Origin: Paractinoplanes ovalisporus
Lineage (GTDB): Bacteria > Actinomycetota > Actinomycetes > Mycobacteriales > Micromonosporaceae
Direction of reading: 5' to 3'
DNA length: 64,000 bases
NCBI RefSeq assembly: GCF_016834655.1
Contig: NZ_JAENHP010000001.1
Coordinates: 1,116,001 to 1,180,000 of the forward strand
The translations under genes and the position numbers were made by a program. Shown piece by piece: positions 8,277 through 16,261 of the stretch. The notes under the pieces were generated by a model. That model did not search any database. It saw only the letters and a list, made by a program, of their open reading frames with translations, and was not told where the DNA came from. Every line of letters starts with the position of its first letter. Within the stretch, counting starts at the first letter, position 1.

Positions 8277-8717
8277 ATGTTCGCACGTCGGATTGTCACG
8301 GTGCTGGCCACTCTGCTGGCGGTCCCCGGTCTCGGGGCGACCAGCGCCTCCGCGGCCACGACCACCGACAACCGCCGCAGCCAGCCCGCCGCGATGGTGC
8401 GCGCGGCCGACACCAAGGCGCCGGTGAAACGCGTCGGAACCGCCGTACGCAATGTGCCGTCGGCCTTTCCCCTACCGCCCGGAAGCCGCGTCACCGACCT
8501 GGCCGACCGCGAGTCCGGCGCCTCGTTCACGCTGACCGAGCCCGACCCCGAGACCGTGCTGTCGTTCTACCGCCGCGAGTTGCCGCGCGCCTTCACCGTC
8601 CTCGCCGACCGGGCCGAAACGGGCGCCACCAGCCTGGCCTTCCGTGACGCCCAGGGCTGGGCCGGCGCGATCTATGCCACCGCCCGCCGGGTGACCGTTT
8701 CCGTGAAACGCATCTAG
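8277..8717 (+). CDS. Secreted protein of unknown function
   Basis: The product of 146 residues starts with a Sec signal peptide (MFARRIVTVLATLLAVPG, cleavage likely after ATSASA). The mature part is small and contains PLPPGSRVTDLADRESGASFTLTEPD and FYRRELP. This pattern resembles secreted or lipoprotein domains that evaluate a difference between predicted values, but I do not recognise a named family. The ATG at 8277 is preceded by GAGAGGCGGCG and gives a proper signal peptide; an upstream in-frame ATG at 8190 would add 29 unlikely residues. It is divergent from the NRPS gene and shares its intergenic region. Its stop overlaps the stop of the convergent ligase gene in a CTAG. Confidence 0.75.
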   Translation: MFARRIVTVLATLLAVPGLGATSASAATTTDNRRSQPAAMVRAADTKAPVKRVGTAVRNVPSAFPLPPGSRVTDLADRESGASFTLTEPDPETVLSFYRRELPRAFTVLADRAETGATSLAFRDAQGWAGAIYATARRVTVSVKRI

Positions 8718-9838
8718 CCCTCGCGCAACTCCCGCACCAGCGACGACACGACGGCTTTGAGGCTTCCGTTGTTGGCCGCGGCCACCCGCAGCTGACGCTG
8801 ATAACTGGCGCCACCCTCGACGATGTCGCGCAGCCCCTCCAGCTCGGCCTGGCAGTCCAGGGCCTCGGCGATCGGCGCCAGGGCCGGCAGCAGCTCCTCC
8901 AGGTCCTTGGTGACCAGCAGCTCGTCGCCGGCGGCGTTCTGGATGATGATCGCCTCCATGCCGTAGCGGGCGGCCCGCCACTTGTTCTCGCGGACGAACC
9001 ACGGCTGCAGCTTGGGCACGCCCCGGCCGGCGTCGAGCTCGCGGGAGAAGTGCTCGACCAGGCACTGGGTGAGCGCGGCGATGGCCCCGATCTCGCCCGC
9101 GGTCGAGATGCCGTCGAACGTCCGCACCTCGATCGTGCCCCACCTGGGCGACGGCCGGATGTCCCAGCGCAGCTCGTTCAGCTGCTCGATGACGCCGGTG
9201 TGCTCGAGGTCGGCCACCAGGGCTTCGTACTGCGCCCAGTCGTCCAGTTGGGGCGGCAGCCCCGCGGTCGGCAGCTGCTGGAACATCAGGGCCCGGTTGG
9301 AGGCGTACCCGGTGTTCTCCCCCGCCCAGAACGGGCTGGACGCGCTGAGCGCCTGGAAGTGCGGCAGATAGGTGAGCAGCCCGTCGATGATCGGCAGCAC
9401 CTTGCGCCGGTCGTCGACCGCCACGTGGACGTGCACGCCCCAGATCATCATCTGCCGGCCCCACCACCGGGTCCGGTCGATGAGCGTGTCGTAGCGCGGC
9501 CGGCCCGGCGTCACCGACTGCTGGAACCACTGGCTGAACGGGTGCGTGCCGGACGAGATGAGGTCGACGCCCATCGGTTCGGCGGCCGCGGCCACCCGCT
9601 CGGCCAGCCGCGTCAGATCGGCCACGGCGTCTCGGGTGCGGTGGTGCGGCGCGCTGACCAGCTCCACCGTGTTGGTCAGCAACTCCCCCGTCACATGCGG
9701 GAAGTCTCCCCCGGCCCCGACCCGGGCCAGCAGCTCCGGCGCGGCCGGCGCCAGTTCACCGCTGCGCCGGTCGACACAGGCGATCTCCCACTCGATCCCT
9801 AGACGCGATCTTTCCGATGGGGCGAAGTCGATTCCCAT
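8714..9838 (-). CDS. YbdK-family carboxylate-amine ligase (glutamate-cysteine ligase type 2)
   Basis: This 374-residue enzyme belongs to the GCS2 family of ATP-dependent carboxylate-amine ligases. Typical features are the opening LGIEWEIACVD with the metal-binding Glu, ELLTNTVELVSAPH, SSGTHPFSQW, GVHVHVAV, and the C-terminal ENKWRAARYGMEA with catalytic-site Arg and Lys. Members join an amine such as cysteine to the gamma-carboxylate of glutamate, but many YbdK proteins have unproved substrates. Actinomycetes use a related enzyme (EgtA) to start ergothioneine synthesis, but no egt genes lie nearby. It appears to be a single-gene unit, with its stop touching that of the convergent secreted-protein gene. 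Confidence 0.9.
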   Translation of the reverse strand: MGIDFAPSERSRLGIEWEIACVDRRSGELAPAAPELLARVGAGGDFPHVTGELLTNTVELVSAPHHRTRDAVADLTRLAERVAAAAEPMGVDLISSGTHPFSQWFQQSVTPGRPRYDTLIDRTRWWGRQMMIWGVHVHVAVDDRRKVLPIIDGLLTYLPHFQALSASSPFWAGENTGYASNRALMFQQLPTAGLPPQLDDWAQYEALVADLEHTGVIEQLNELRWDIRPSPRWGTIEVRTFDGISTAGEIGAIAALTQCLVEHFSRELDAGRGVPKLQPWFVRENKWRAARYGMEAIIIQNAAGDELLVTKDLEELLPALAPIAEALDCQAELEGLRDIVEGGASYQRQLRVAAANNGSLKAVVSSLVRELREG

Positions 9839-9864
9839 CGCTTCACTCTACGAACTTATCGGCA

Positions 9865-10656
9865 TTAATCCGTTAGACCCGGTTGGACCTGTCGGACCAC
9901 GGCGCGGCAGGCGGCCAGCACCTCGTCGGGGTGGGTCAGCTGGGCGTTGTGGTCGGCGCCGGGCCACGAGAGCAACGGCGCGCCCAATGCGGTGGCCAGG
10001 CGCTCGTGGGCCCGGTGCATCGGGGTGTCGGGCTTGCGGTCGGCGGTGATCACGGCGGCCGGCACCCGGGGCAGGTCGGACTCGCGGAAACCGGCGGCCA
10101 ATGTGTCCAGTCCCTCGGCGGCGCGGGCCAGCTGGGAGAGGTCGAGCTCCTTCATCCTCTGCCACGCGGCTCGGATGTCGGGGCGGGTCGCGCTCTTCAG
10201 ATGCTTGTTGGCGCCGAGCGCACCTATCAGCGGTTGCATCACGCGGCCGAGCAACGGCAGGCGGTGCAGTGTCTCGATCTTGCGCATGGTCTGGGTCAGC
10301 TGGTGGGCCCGCGCCGCGTCGTTGACCGGGGACGGGTCGATCAGCACCAGGCCGGCGACGTCGCCGGGGTGGTCGCGGGCCAGCAGCGCCGCCACCGCGC
10401 CGCCCAGGCTCTGGCCGATCGCCACCACCGGGCCCAGGCCGGCCTCGGCGATCGTGACGTGCAGGCCGGACGTGGCCGAGGCCAAAGAGCCGGGCCGCTC
10501 CGAGGTGCCGGTGCCGGGGCGGTCGTGCAGGATCACCCGGCATCCGGGGTCGGCGATCAGCCCCTCGGCCAGCCCGGGGAAGAACCCGTCGGCCGAGGCC
10601 GCGCCGCCCGGGAGCAGCAGCACCGCCGGGCCGGAATCACCGCGAACCTGGAACAT
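9865..10656 (-). CDS. Alpha/beta hydrolase
   Basis: This 263-residue protein has a complete alpha/beta-hydrolase core. LLLPGGAAS gives the oxyanion-hole strand, HDRPGTGTS the conserved DRPG turn, and GQSLGG the nucleophile elbow with Ser near residue 92. The acid is likely the Asp in AAVITADRKPD, and the His is in GADHNAQLTHPDEV near the C-terminus. A helical cap occupies about residues 115-200. Substrate is unknown; the fold fits esterases, lipases and haloperoxidase-like enzymes. A GTG (10659) and an ATG (10656) stand next to each other; I use the ATG. It is divergent from the FtsX-like gene and has no signal peptide. Confidence 0.88.
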   Translation of the reverse strand: MFQVRGDSGPAVLLLPGGAASADGFFPGLAEGLIADPGCRVILHDRPGTGTSERPGSLASATSGLHVTIAEAGLGPVVAIGQSLGGAVAALLARDHPGDVAGLVLIDPSPVNDAARAHQLTQTMRKIETLHRLPLLGRVMQPLIGALGANKHLKSATRPDIRAAWQRMKELDLSQLARAAEGLDTLAAGFRESDLPRVPAAVITADRKPDTPMHRAHERLATALGAPLLSWPGADHNAQLTHPDEVLAACRAVVRQVQPGLTD

Positions 10657-10784
10657 CACCCCAGCCTAGAACGGCCCTGTGACCGGATCGGTGGGCCATC
10701 CGGTCCTAACAGCAGAGGATGGACCGTCGAGCACCGGCGCCACCTCGGGACACACCCAGGAACGGACAGCGAGGAGATCGGGTC

Positions 10785-11399
10785 TTGGACGCGAACCTGC
10801 GGGAGCAGTTCGACCGGGCGGTCAGCGACGACCCCGGCGCCGACGTCTCGGAGATGGCGCGGGTCGCCATCGCCGAGGGCGGTCAGGTGCGCCGACGGCG
10901 GCGGACGGCTATGGCCGGCATGGCCGCCGGGGTGGCGGTGGCGCTGGGGGTGGGGACTGTCTTCGGCCTTTCGGCCCGGCAACCGGAGACGGCGGCACCG
11001 CCGATCACCATCGCGGCGGCGATGCTGCCCCAGGTCGCGCCGGCCTGCCGGGCCCAGGCCGAGGAGGCCGACGCCACCGATGCCGCCATCTTCGGCACGC
11101 TGAGCGAGCCGCAACGCACGTCGCTCCGCGCGGCCCTCGACGCCGACCCGCGGGTGAAGTCGCTGACCTATGAGAGCAACCAGGAGGCGTACGAACGGTT
11201 CAAGGCGCTGTGGGAGGACAGCAGCCCCGAATTCGTCGCCTCGCTCAGCACCGAGAGCTTTCCCGAGTCTTTCCGCGTACGCCTGACCGACCGGTCCCGG
11301 TTCCCGGCGTTCCAGGCCGACTACCGGAGGAAGCCGGGCGTGCTGGACATCGTCGGCCACGTCTGCCCGCCCAGCGCACCGGTCGGTGGGGTGCAGTGA
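10785..11399 (+). CDS. Membrane protein with FtsX-type extracellular domain
   Basis: The 204-residue protein has a cytoplasmic N-terminus (LREQFDRAVSDDPGADVSEMARVAI), a basic stretch, one transmembrane helix (about residues 42-65) and an external domain. That external part (LDADPRVKSLTYESNQEAYERF through ESFRVRL and the final GVLDIVGHVC, here shortened) resembles the extracellular domain of the cell-division protein FtsX, without the four-helix permease. The N-terminus resembles those of membrane-anchored anti-sigma-like proteins. The start is a TTG at 10785 preceded by GCGAGGAGAT; an in-frame ATG at 10719 lacks a good ribosome site. Its stop overlaps the GTG of the sigma factor gene. A role as sensor or anti-sigma partner is inferred from coupling. 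Confidence 0.78.
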   Translation: MDANLREQFDRAVSDDPGADVSEMARVAIAEGGQVRRRRRTAMAGMAAGVAVALGVGTVFGLSARQPETAAPPITIAAAMLPQVAPACRAQAEEADATDAAIFGTLSEPQRTSLRAALDADPRVKSLTYESNQEAYERFKALWEDSSPEFVASLSTESFPESFRVRLTDRSRFPAFQADYRRKPGVLDIVGHVCPPSAPVGGVQ

Positions 11400-11938
11400 C
11401 CGACACCGTGAGCCCGCCCAAGCCCGTCGAACGGGCCCCCAAAGGCCGGGACGCGGAGTTCACCGTCTTCGTGGAGTCCTCGGCCACCCGGCTGCGCCGC
11501 AGCGCCTATCTGATGTGCCGGGACTGGCATCTCGCCCAGGATCTGACCCAGCAGACCTTCACCAAGATGTACGCGGTCTGGAACCGGATCCGCACCAGCA
11601 CCAACCTCGAGGGGTACAGCCGCCGGGTCATGATGAACCTGGTCTTCGACCAGCAGGGCCGCCGCAGCGGTTCCGAGATCGTGCTGGCCGACCCGCCCGA
11701 CCAGCCCGTCCTCGCCCGGCACGAGGGTGAGCACGAGCTGCGTGTGGCCCTGGTCGACGCGCTGGCCCGGCTGAGCGTCGAGGACCGGGCGGTGCTGGTG
11801 CTGCGGCACGCCGAGGACCACAGCGTCGAGACCGTGGCCGGAATCCTCGGCGTCTCGGCCTCGGTGGTCAAGATGCGCAACGCCCGCGCCCTGCCCCGGC
11901 TGCGCGCGCTGCTGGGCGAGGACTTCCCGGAGGCCTGA
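11396..11938 (+). CDS. SigE-family ECF sigma factor
   Basis: This 180-residue protein is an ECF sigma factor of the actinobacterial SigE-like group. Region 2 includes FTVFVESSATRLRRSAYLM, DWHLAQDLTQQTFTKMYAVW and LEGYSRRVMMNLVFD. Region 4 includes VEDRAVLVLRHAEDHSV, VAGILGVSASVVKMRNARALPRLR. The GTG start at 11396 overlaps the TGA of the FtsX-like gene by four bases, so translation is coupled and the two proteins probably work together. A strong hairpin follows the stop. The target promoters are unknown; autoregulation is common in this group but no matching promoter can be proved here. Confidence 0.9.
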   Translation: MTDTVSPPKPVERAPKGRDAEFTVFVESSATRLRRSAYLMCRDWHLAQDLTQQTFTKMYAVWNRIRTSTNLEGYSRRVMMNLVFDQQGRRSGSEIVLADPPDQPVLARHEGEHELRVALVDALARLSVEDRAVLVLRHAEDHSVETVAGILGVSASVVKMRNARALPRLRALLGEDFPEA

Positions 11939-11944
11939 GAGCTC

Positions 11945-11980
11945 GGGCGCCAGCGACATCAGTCGATGTCGCCGGCGCCC
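11945..11980. terminator. Strong hairpin after the sigma factor gene
   Basis: A 16-pair stem with one mismatch is formed by GGGCGCCaGCGACATC and GATGTCGCcGGCGCCC around a four-base loop. It begins seven bases after the stop of the sigma factor gene and isolates it from the LacI operon downstream. No T tract follows. Confidence 0.75.
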
Positions 11981-12032
11981 ATCGGCGTTTCCGGGGCAGC
12001 GCCCTGCGGATAACGGTTGTGTTTCCCCGTTG

Positions 12033-12074
12033 CGTCAAACGTTTGACGTGCTTAGCTTCACATCAAACGTTTGA
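12033..12074. promoter_or_regulatory. Tandem LacI-family operators
   Basis: The 12-base perfect palindrome TCAAACGTTTGA occurs at 12035-12046 (extended to 16 bases, 12033-12048) and again at 12063-12074, with centres 28 bases apart. CpG-centred palindromes of this size are typical LacI/GalR operators. They lie 30-70 bases before the LacI gene start and probably control it together with the sugar-uptake genes downstream. Cooperative binding of two dimers is likely. Confidence 0.88.
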
Positions 12075-12104
12075 CACGCAGTGGTGAGCATAACCGGAGG
12101 CGCA

Positions 12105-13130
12105 GTGATCACCCTGAAGGACATCGCGAAAGAGGTCGGGGTCTCGATCTCCAGCGTCTCCCTCGTGCTCAACGACCGCGACTCGGGCCGGATCAAGCCG
12201 GAGATCGCCGACCGGATCCGCAAGGCCGCCGAGCAGATGGGTTACGCCTCGAATCTGCTCGCCCGCGGCCTCAAGACCCGGCAGACCCACACCCTGGGAC
12301 TGCTCTCCGACCAGGTCGCGACCATACCGTTCGCCGGCGAGATGCTGGCCGGCGCTCAGGTCGCGGCCTGGGAGGAGGGCTTCCTGCTGCTGCTCATCGA
12401 CACCGCGGGCGACCGGAAGATGGAACGCCCGGCCACCGTGGCGCTGCTGCAGCGGCACGTCGAGGGCCTCATCCTCGCCTCCAAGTTCCACCGCGAGATG
12501 GAACTGCCCCCGGTGTCCACGCCGATCCCGATGGTTCTGCTCGACGGCCGCCCGAAGGAGCCGGACGCGCGGGTCGACTGGGTGGTCCCGGACGAGACCG
12601 GCGGCGCCTACACGGCCACCCGCCACCTGATCGAGGCCGGCCACCGCCGGATCGCCTTCCTGACCATCGAGAGCGAGGTCTTCGTGGCCCGCGAGCTGCG
12701 GCTCACCGGCTATACGAGGGCCCTCACCGAGGCCGGCATCGAGGTCGACCCCTCGCTGATCGTGGCCGCGACCGAGCCCAGCACCATGGCCGGGCTGGCC
12801 CCGGCCGAGAGCCTGCTGAGCCGCCCGGACCGGCCGACCGCCGTGTTCTGCTTCTCCGACCAGCTCGCGTTCAGCCTCTACCAGGCCGCCCACCGGCTGG
12901 GCCTGGAGATCCCGCGGGACGTCTCGGTGGTCGGCTTCGACAACCAGCAGTTCGTCGCCGACAGCCTGCTGCCCGGGCTCACCACCGTGCAGCTGCCGCA
13001 CAGCGCGATGGGCGCCTGGGCCGCCCGGCGGGCGATCGCCCGGTTGCGCGGCACCGCCCAGCCGGCCGAGGAGCACTGCCTCATGCCGTGTCCGCTGGTC
13101 GAGCGAACATCCGTCGCCCGCCTGAGGTAA
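12105..13130 (+). CDS. LacI-family transcriptional regulator
   Basis: This 341-residue protein has an N-terminal LacI helix-turn-helix (ITLKDIAKEVGVSISSVSLVLN) and hinge helix region (ADRIRKAAEQMGYASNLLARGLK). A periplasmic-binding-type effector domain follows (LGLLSDQVATIPF, HVEGLILAS, AGHRRIAFL, AVFCFSDQLAF, DVSVVGFDNQ). The effector should be the sugar handled by the adjacent importer. The GTG at 12105 follows CCGGAGGCGCA; an in-frame ATG at 12081 would add eight residues and lacks a ribosome site. Two identical palindromes lie directly upstream. It reads in the same direction as the ABC genes that follow after 81 bases. Confidence 0.93.
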   Translation: MITLKDIAKEVGVSISSVSLVLNDRDSGRIKPEIADRIRKAAEQMGYASNLLARGLKTRQTHTLGLLSDQVATIPFAGEMLAGAQVAAWEEGFLLLLIDTAGDRKMERPATVALLQRHVEGLILASKFHREMELPPVSTPIPMVLLDGRPKEPDARVDWVVPDETGGAYTATRHLIEAGHRRIAFLTIESEVFVARELRLTGYTRALTEAGIEVDPSLIVAATEPSTMAGLAPAESLLSRPDRPTAVFCFSDQLAFSLYQAAHRLGLEIPRDVSVVGFDNQQFVADSLLPGLTTVQLPHSAMGAWAARRAIARLRGTAQPAEEHCLMPCPLVERTSVARLR

Positions 13131-13211
13131 GCCCGAAACGCCTTGCCAAAGCCATCAATGCGCCCCAGGCATGACCGTTTTGTCAGAATAATCCCTCCCG
13201 GAGGAAATCCC

Positions 13212-14513
13212 GTGACAACACGACGCAAGGCCGTCGCCCTGATCGGCGCCGCCGCCCTGTCCCTGGCCACGTTCGGCTGCGGCGGCGGGGACGACAGCGG
13301 CGGCGGAGACGGCAAGACCCTGAGGATCGTCCAGTACGAGAACCCGACCAGCGCGCAGGGCCAGGGCTGGCAGAAGGCCCTGGAGATCTTCAAGCAGAAG
13401 CACCCGGACGTCGAGGTCAAGTTCGAGCAGACCAGCTTCGACGCGGCCCGCCAGAACGCCAAGATCACACTGTCCGGCAACGACGTGCCCGACGTCGTCG
13501 AGTTCAACAAGGGCAACGCCGACGGCGGCCAGCTCGCCGCGCAGGGCCTCCTCGAGCCGCTCACCGAGCAGGTCACGAAGTACGGCTGGGACAAGAAAGT
13601 CACCGGCGGCATGTCGGCCTTCGCCAAGTACGACGAGGACGGCTACGCCGGCTCGGGCGACTGGTACGGCATCCCGAACATCGGCGAGTACGTGATGTTC
13701 TACTACAACAAGGAACTGTTCTCCAAGGCCGGCATCACGACCCTGCCGACCACCCTCGACGAGTTCGAGGCCGCGATGGACAAGCTGATCGCGGCGAAGA
13801 TCATCCCGATCTCCAGCTCGGCCGCCACCAGCCAGGGCTTCAACCAGATGTGGGTCTGGTACTCACTGGTCTCGGCCCAGGCCAACCGGCAGCAGATCGA
13901 CGACTTCATGTTCGTGCGGCAGCCGGTCGACTTCGAGGCCGCGCCCTGGTCGGACGGCACGAAGAAGTTCCAGGAGTGGATCGACAAGGGCTACGTCGGC
14001 GACAAGCTCGGCGGCCTCTCCTTCGAGCAGGCCACGGTCAACTTCCTCAGCGGCAAGGCGGCCATGCTGATCTGGAACAACGGCGAGTTCGCCCGCATCC
14101 GCAAGGACGCCTCGTTCGACTGGGACTACTTCACGCTGCCGGGCGCGAACATGACGATGGGCTCCTCCGGCCACCTCTGGGGCGTGCCGGCCAAGGCGGA
14201 GAACAAGGAACTCGCGTACGAGTGGATCGACACCACCCTGAGCCCCGAGGTGCAGAACGAGATCGGCAAGCTGGGCGGCCTGCCGCTGGCCGGTGACGCG
14301 AGCGTCATCACCGACCCGATCACCAAGAAGTTCACCGAGCGGTTCAACGAGCTCGTGCAGGCCGACACGCTGACCTTCTACCCGGACTACCCGGTGCCGG
14401 GCTTCCTCGACTTCATCCAGCAGCACATGCAGGCCATGAGCAACAAGAACGAGACGGCCGACCAGTACATCGACACGCTGCAGAAGTTCTACGACGAGGG
14501 CAAGGGCAAGTAA
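13212..14513 (+). CDS. CUT1 sugar ABC transporter, substrate-binding lipoprotein
   Basis: The 433-residue product is a family-1 extracellular solute-binding protein. It begins with a lipoprotein signal (TTRRKAVALIGAAALSLATF then Cys), so it would be lipid-anchored outside the membrane. The mature part shows typical CUT1 segments: LRIVQYENPTSAQGQGW, VPDVVEFNKGNADGGQLA, WYGIPNIGEYVMFYYNKELF, FLSGKAAMLIWNNGEF and SSGHLWGVPAKAENKE. The GTG start at 13212 follows CCCGGAGGAAATCC. It opens the transporter genes, with the first permease three bases after its stop. Substrate is a carbohydrate, probably an oligosaccharide cut by the GH172 enzyme at the end of the cluster. Confidence 0.93.
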   Translation: MTTRRKAVALIGAAALSLATFGCGGGDDSGGGDGKTLRIVQYENPTSAQGQGWQKALEIFKQKHPDVEVKFEQTSFDAARQNAKITLSGNDVPDVVEFNKGNADGGQLAAQGLLEPLTEQVTKYGWDKKVTGGMSAFAKYDEDGYAGSGDWYGIPNIGEYVMFYYNKELFSKAGITTLPTTLDEFEAAMDKLIAAKIIPISSSAATSQGFNQMWVWYSLVSAQANRQQIDDFMFVRQPVDFEAAPWSDGTKKFQEWIDKGYVGDKLGGLSFEQATVNFLSGKAAMLIWNNGEFARIRKDASFDWDYFTLPGANMTMGSSGHLWGVPAKAENKELAYEWIDTTLSPEVQNEIGKLGGLPLAGDASVITDPITKKFTERFNELVQADTLTFYPDYPVPGFLDFIQQHMQAMSNKNETADQYIDTLQKFYDEGKGK

Positions 14514-14515
14514 CC

Positions 14516-15412
14516 ATGCCGGCGAAAAAGGGGTCCGGGAGCTGGTGGCTCTACCTGCTCCCGATCCTGATCGGCTTCACCGCCATCGTTCTGATCCCGT
14601 TCGTGGTCAACGTGGTGTTCAGCTTCTTCCGGTGGAAGGGCGGCATGGCCCCCTTCCGCTGGGAGGGGTTCGGCAACTACACCGCGCTGTTCTCCGACGA
14701 GAACTTCTGGATGTCGTTCCGGAACTCGATCTTCATGATCATCGCGATCGTGGTGATCCCGACGATGATCGGCATCCTGCTGGCGGCGGTGCTCTACGAC
14801 TACATCGGCAAGCGCTTCGGCAGCCGGATCGCGGCCTTCCTGCGGGCCACGTACTACCTGCCGCAGATCCTGCCGATCGCGGTGGCCGGCTTCATCTGGA
14901 GCTGGGTGCTCGACTCCGGCAACGGCTCGATCAACACGTTCCTGCAGTCGATCGGGGTCTCCGATCCGCCGGACTGGCTGGGCGATCCCGACCTGGCGCT
15001 GTACTCGGTGATGCTGATGCTGGTCTGGCTGCAGATCGGCTACCCGGTGGTCATCTTCATCGCGGCGCTCTCGCGGGTCGATCCCGAGCTGTACGAGGCG
15101 GCCGAGCTCGACGGCGCCGGCTGGTGGCGGCAGTTCGCGGCGATCACGATCCCGCAGATCCGGCCCGAGCTGTTCATCGTGGTGCTGACGGCCACGGTGG
15201 GCGCGCTCAAGGTGTTCGCGCCGATCCTCATCCTGACCGGCGGCGGCCCGGAGGGGTCGACCGTGGTGCCGTCCTATTACGCGTACCGGAATTTCTTCGA
15301 GCTTTCCCAGGTGGGGTACGGCTCGACGATCGCGACCGTGATGTCCGTCGTGATCTTCGCGGTGGCCGCGGTGATGCTCGTCTGGCAGCGCCGCTCGGAA
15401 AGGAGTGCGTGA
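14516..15412 (+). CDS. CUT1 sugar ABC transporter permease (MalF type)
   Basis: This 298-residue inner-membrane protein has six predicted helices and the binding-protein-dependent transport motif EAAELDGAGWWRQFAAITIPQI near residue 200 (quoted in part: EAAELDGAGWWRQF), which docks onto the ATPase. The N-terminal helix (WWLYLLPILIGFTAIVLIPF) and the segment following it (VFSFFRWKGG) are typical of MalF-like subunits. It begins two bases after the binding-protein gene and ends one base into the second permease gene. No ATPase gene is present in the cluster; actinomycetes commonly share one MsiK-type ATPase among such importers. Confidence 0.93.
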   Translation: MPAKKGSGSWWLYLLPILIGFTAIVLIPFVVNVVFSFFRWKGGMAPFRWEGFGNYTALFSDENFWMSFRNSIFMIIAIVVIPTMIGILLAAVLYDYIGKRFGSRIAAFLRATYYLPQILPIAVAGFIWSWVLDSGNGSINTFLQSIGVSDPPDWLGDPDLALYSVMLMLVWLQIGYPVVIFIAALSRVDPELYEAAELDGAGWWRQFAAITIPQIRPELFIVVLTATVGALKVFAPILILTGGGPEGSTVVPSYYAYRNFFELSQVGYGSTIATVMSVVIFAVAAVMLVWQRRSERSA

Positions 15413-16248
15413 TGCACGCCCTCAAGAAACACACGCCGATGCAATGGGTCGTCCTGGGCCTGTGCGGCCTGTTCGCGGTGCTCATGCTGGCGCCGTTCCT
15501 GCTGCTCGTGCTCAACGCGTTCAAGTCGGGCGCCGACTACTCCTCCGGCGGCCCGATCGCGTGGCCCAAGTCGTTCACCCTGGACGCCTTCCGCGACTAC
15601 ATGTCGATGGTCGACTTCCCGCGGGCGCTGTGGAACTCGATCCTGATCTCGACCGTGGTCGCGTTCGCCGGCACCGGGCTGGCCCTGATCAGCGCGTACG
15701 CGATCGGCATCGGACGGGTCAAGGGCAGCGCGGTCATCCTGGCCGTCCTGCTGCTGGCCACCATGGTGCCGCACGAGGCGCTGATCTACCCGCTCTTCTA
15801 CGGCGCCCAGGAGACCGGCACGTTCAACACGGTCTGGTCGGTGATCATCATCTTCACCGTGCTGCAGGCCGCGTTCGGCACCTACCTGCTGTCGAGCGTG
15901 ATGAGCACCGTACCGAAGGAGTTGCTGGACGCGGCCGGGATCGACGGCGCCGGCCGGTGGACGATCCTCTGGAAGATCATCCTGCCCGTGCTGCGGCCCA
16001 CGCTGGCCGTGCTGGTGGTGTTCTTCTTCATCTGGACGTGGAACGAGTTCTACATCCCGGTGGTCCTGCTCGCCGACGCGTCGTCCCAGACCGTCCCGAT
16101 CGCCCTGTCCACGCTGCGCGGACAGCACTCGATCGACATCACCACGCTGAACGCCGGCTCGCTGCTGTCGCTGCTGCCGACGCTCGTCTTCTTCCTCATC
16201 TTCCAGCGCACCCTGAGCCACGGCGTCACCGCCGGCTCGATCAAGTAA
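15412..16248 (+). CDS. CUT1 sugar ABC transporter permease (MalG type)
   Basis: The 278-residue product is the second permease of the importer, with six predicted membrane helices. The ATPase-docking loop reads ELLDAAGIDGAGRWTILWKI and the segment WNSILISTVVAFAGTGLALI is typical of MalG-like subunits. The ATG overlaps the TGA of the first permease by one base and has AAAGGAGTGCG upstream. The frame is also open far upstream, through the other permease, but that part is a shadow. The GH172 gene follows after 13 bases. Confidence 0.93.
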   Translation: MHALKKHTPMQWVVLGLCGLFAVLMLAPFLLLVLNAFKSGADYSSGGPIAWPKSFTLDAFRDYMSMVDFPRALWNSILISTVVAFAGTGLALISAYAIGIGRVKGSAVILAVLLLATMVPHEALIYPLFYGAQETGTFNTVWSVIIIFTVLQAAFGTYLLSSVMSTVPKELLDAAGIDGAGRWTILWKIILPVLRPTLAVLVVFFFIWTWNEFYIPVVLLADASSQTVPIALSTLRGQHSIDITTLNAGSLLSLLPTLVFFLIFQRTLSHGVTAGSIK

Positions 16249-16261
16249 AAGGACCCCTCTC

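Noticed and set aside
14545..15411. Open frame joined to the second sugar permease
   Set aside because: It is a shadow of the first permease; the real start is the ATG at 15412 with its own ribosome site.
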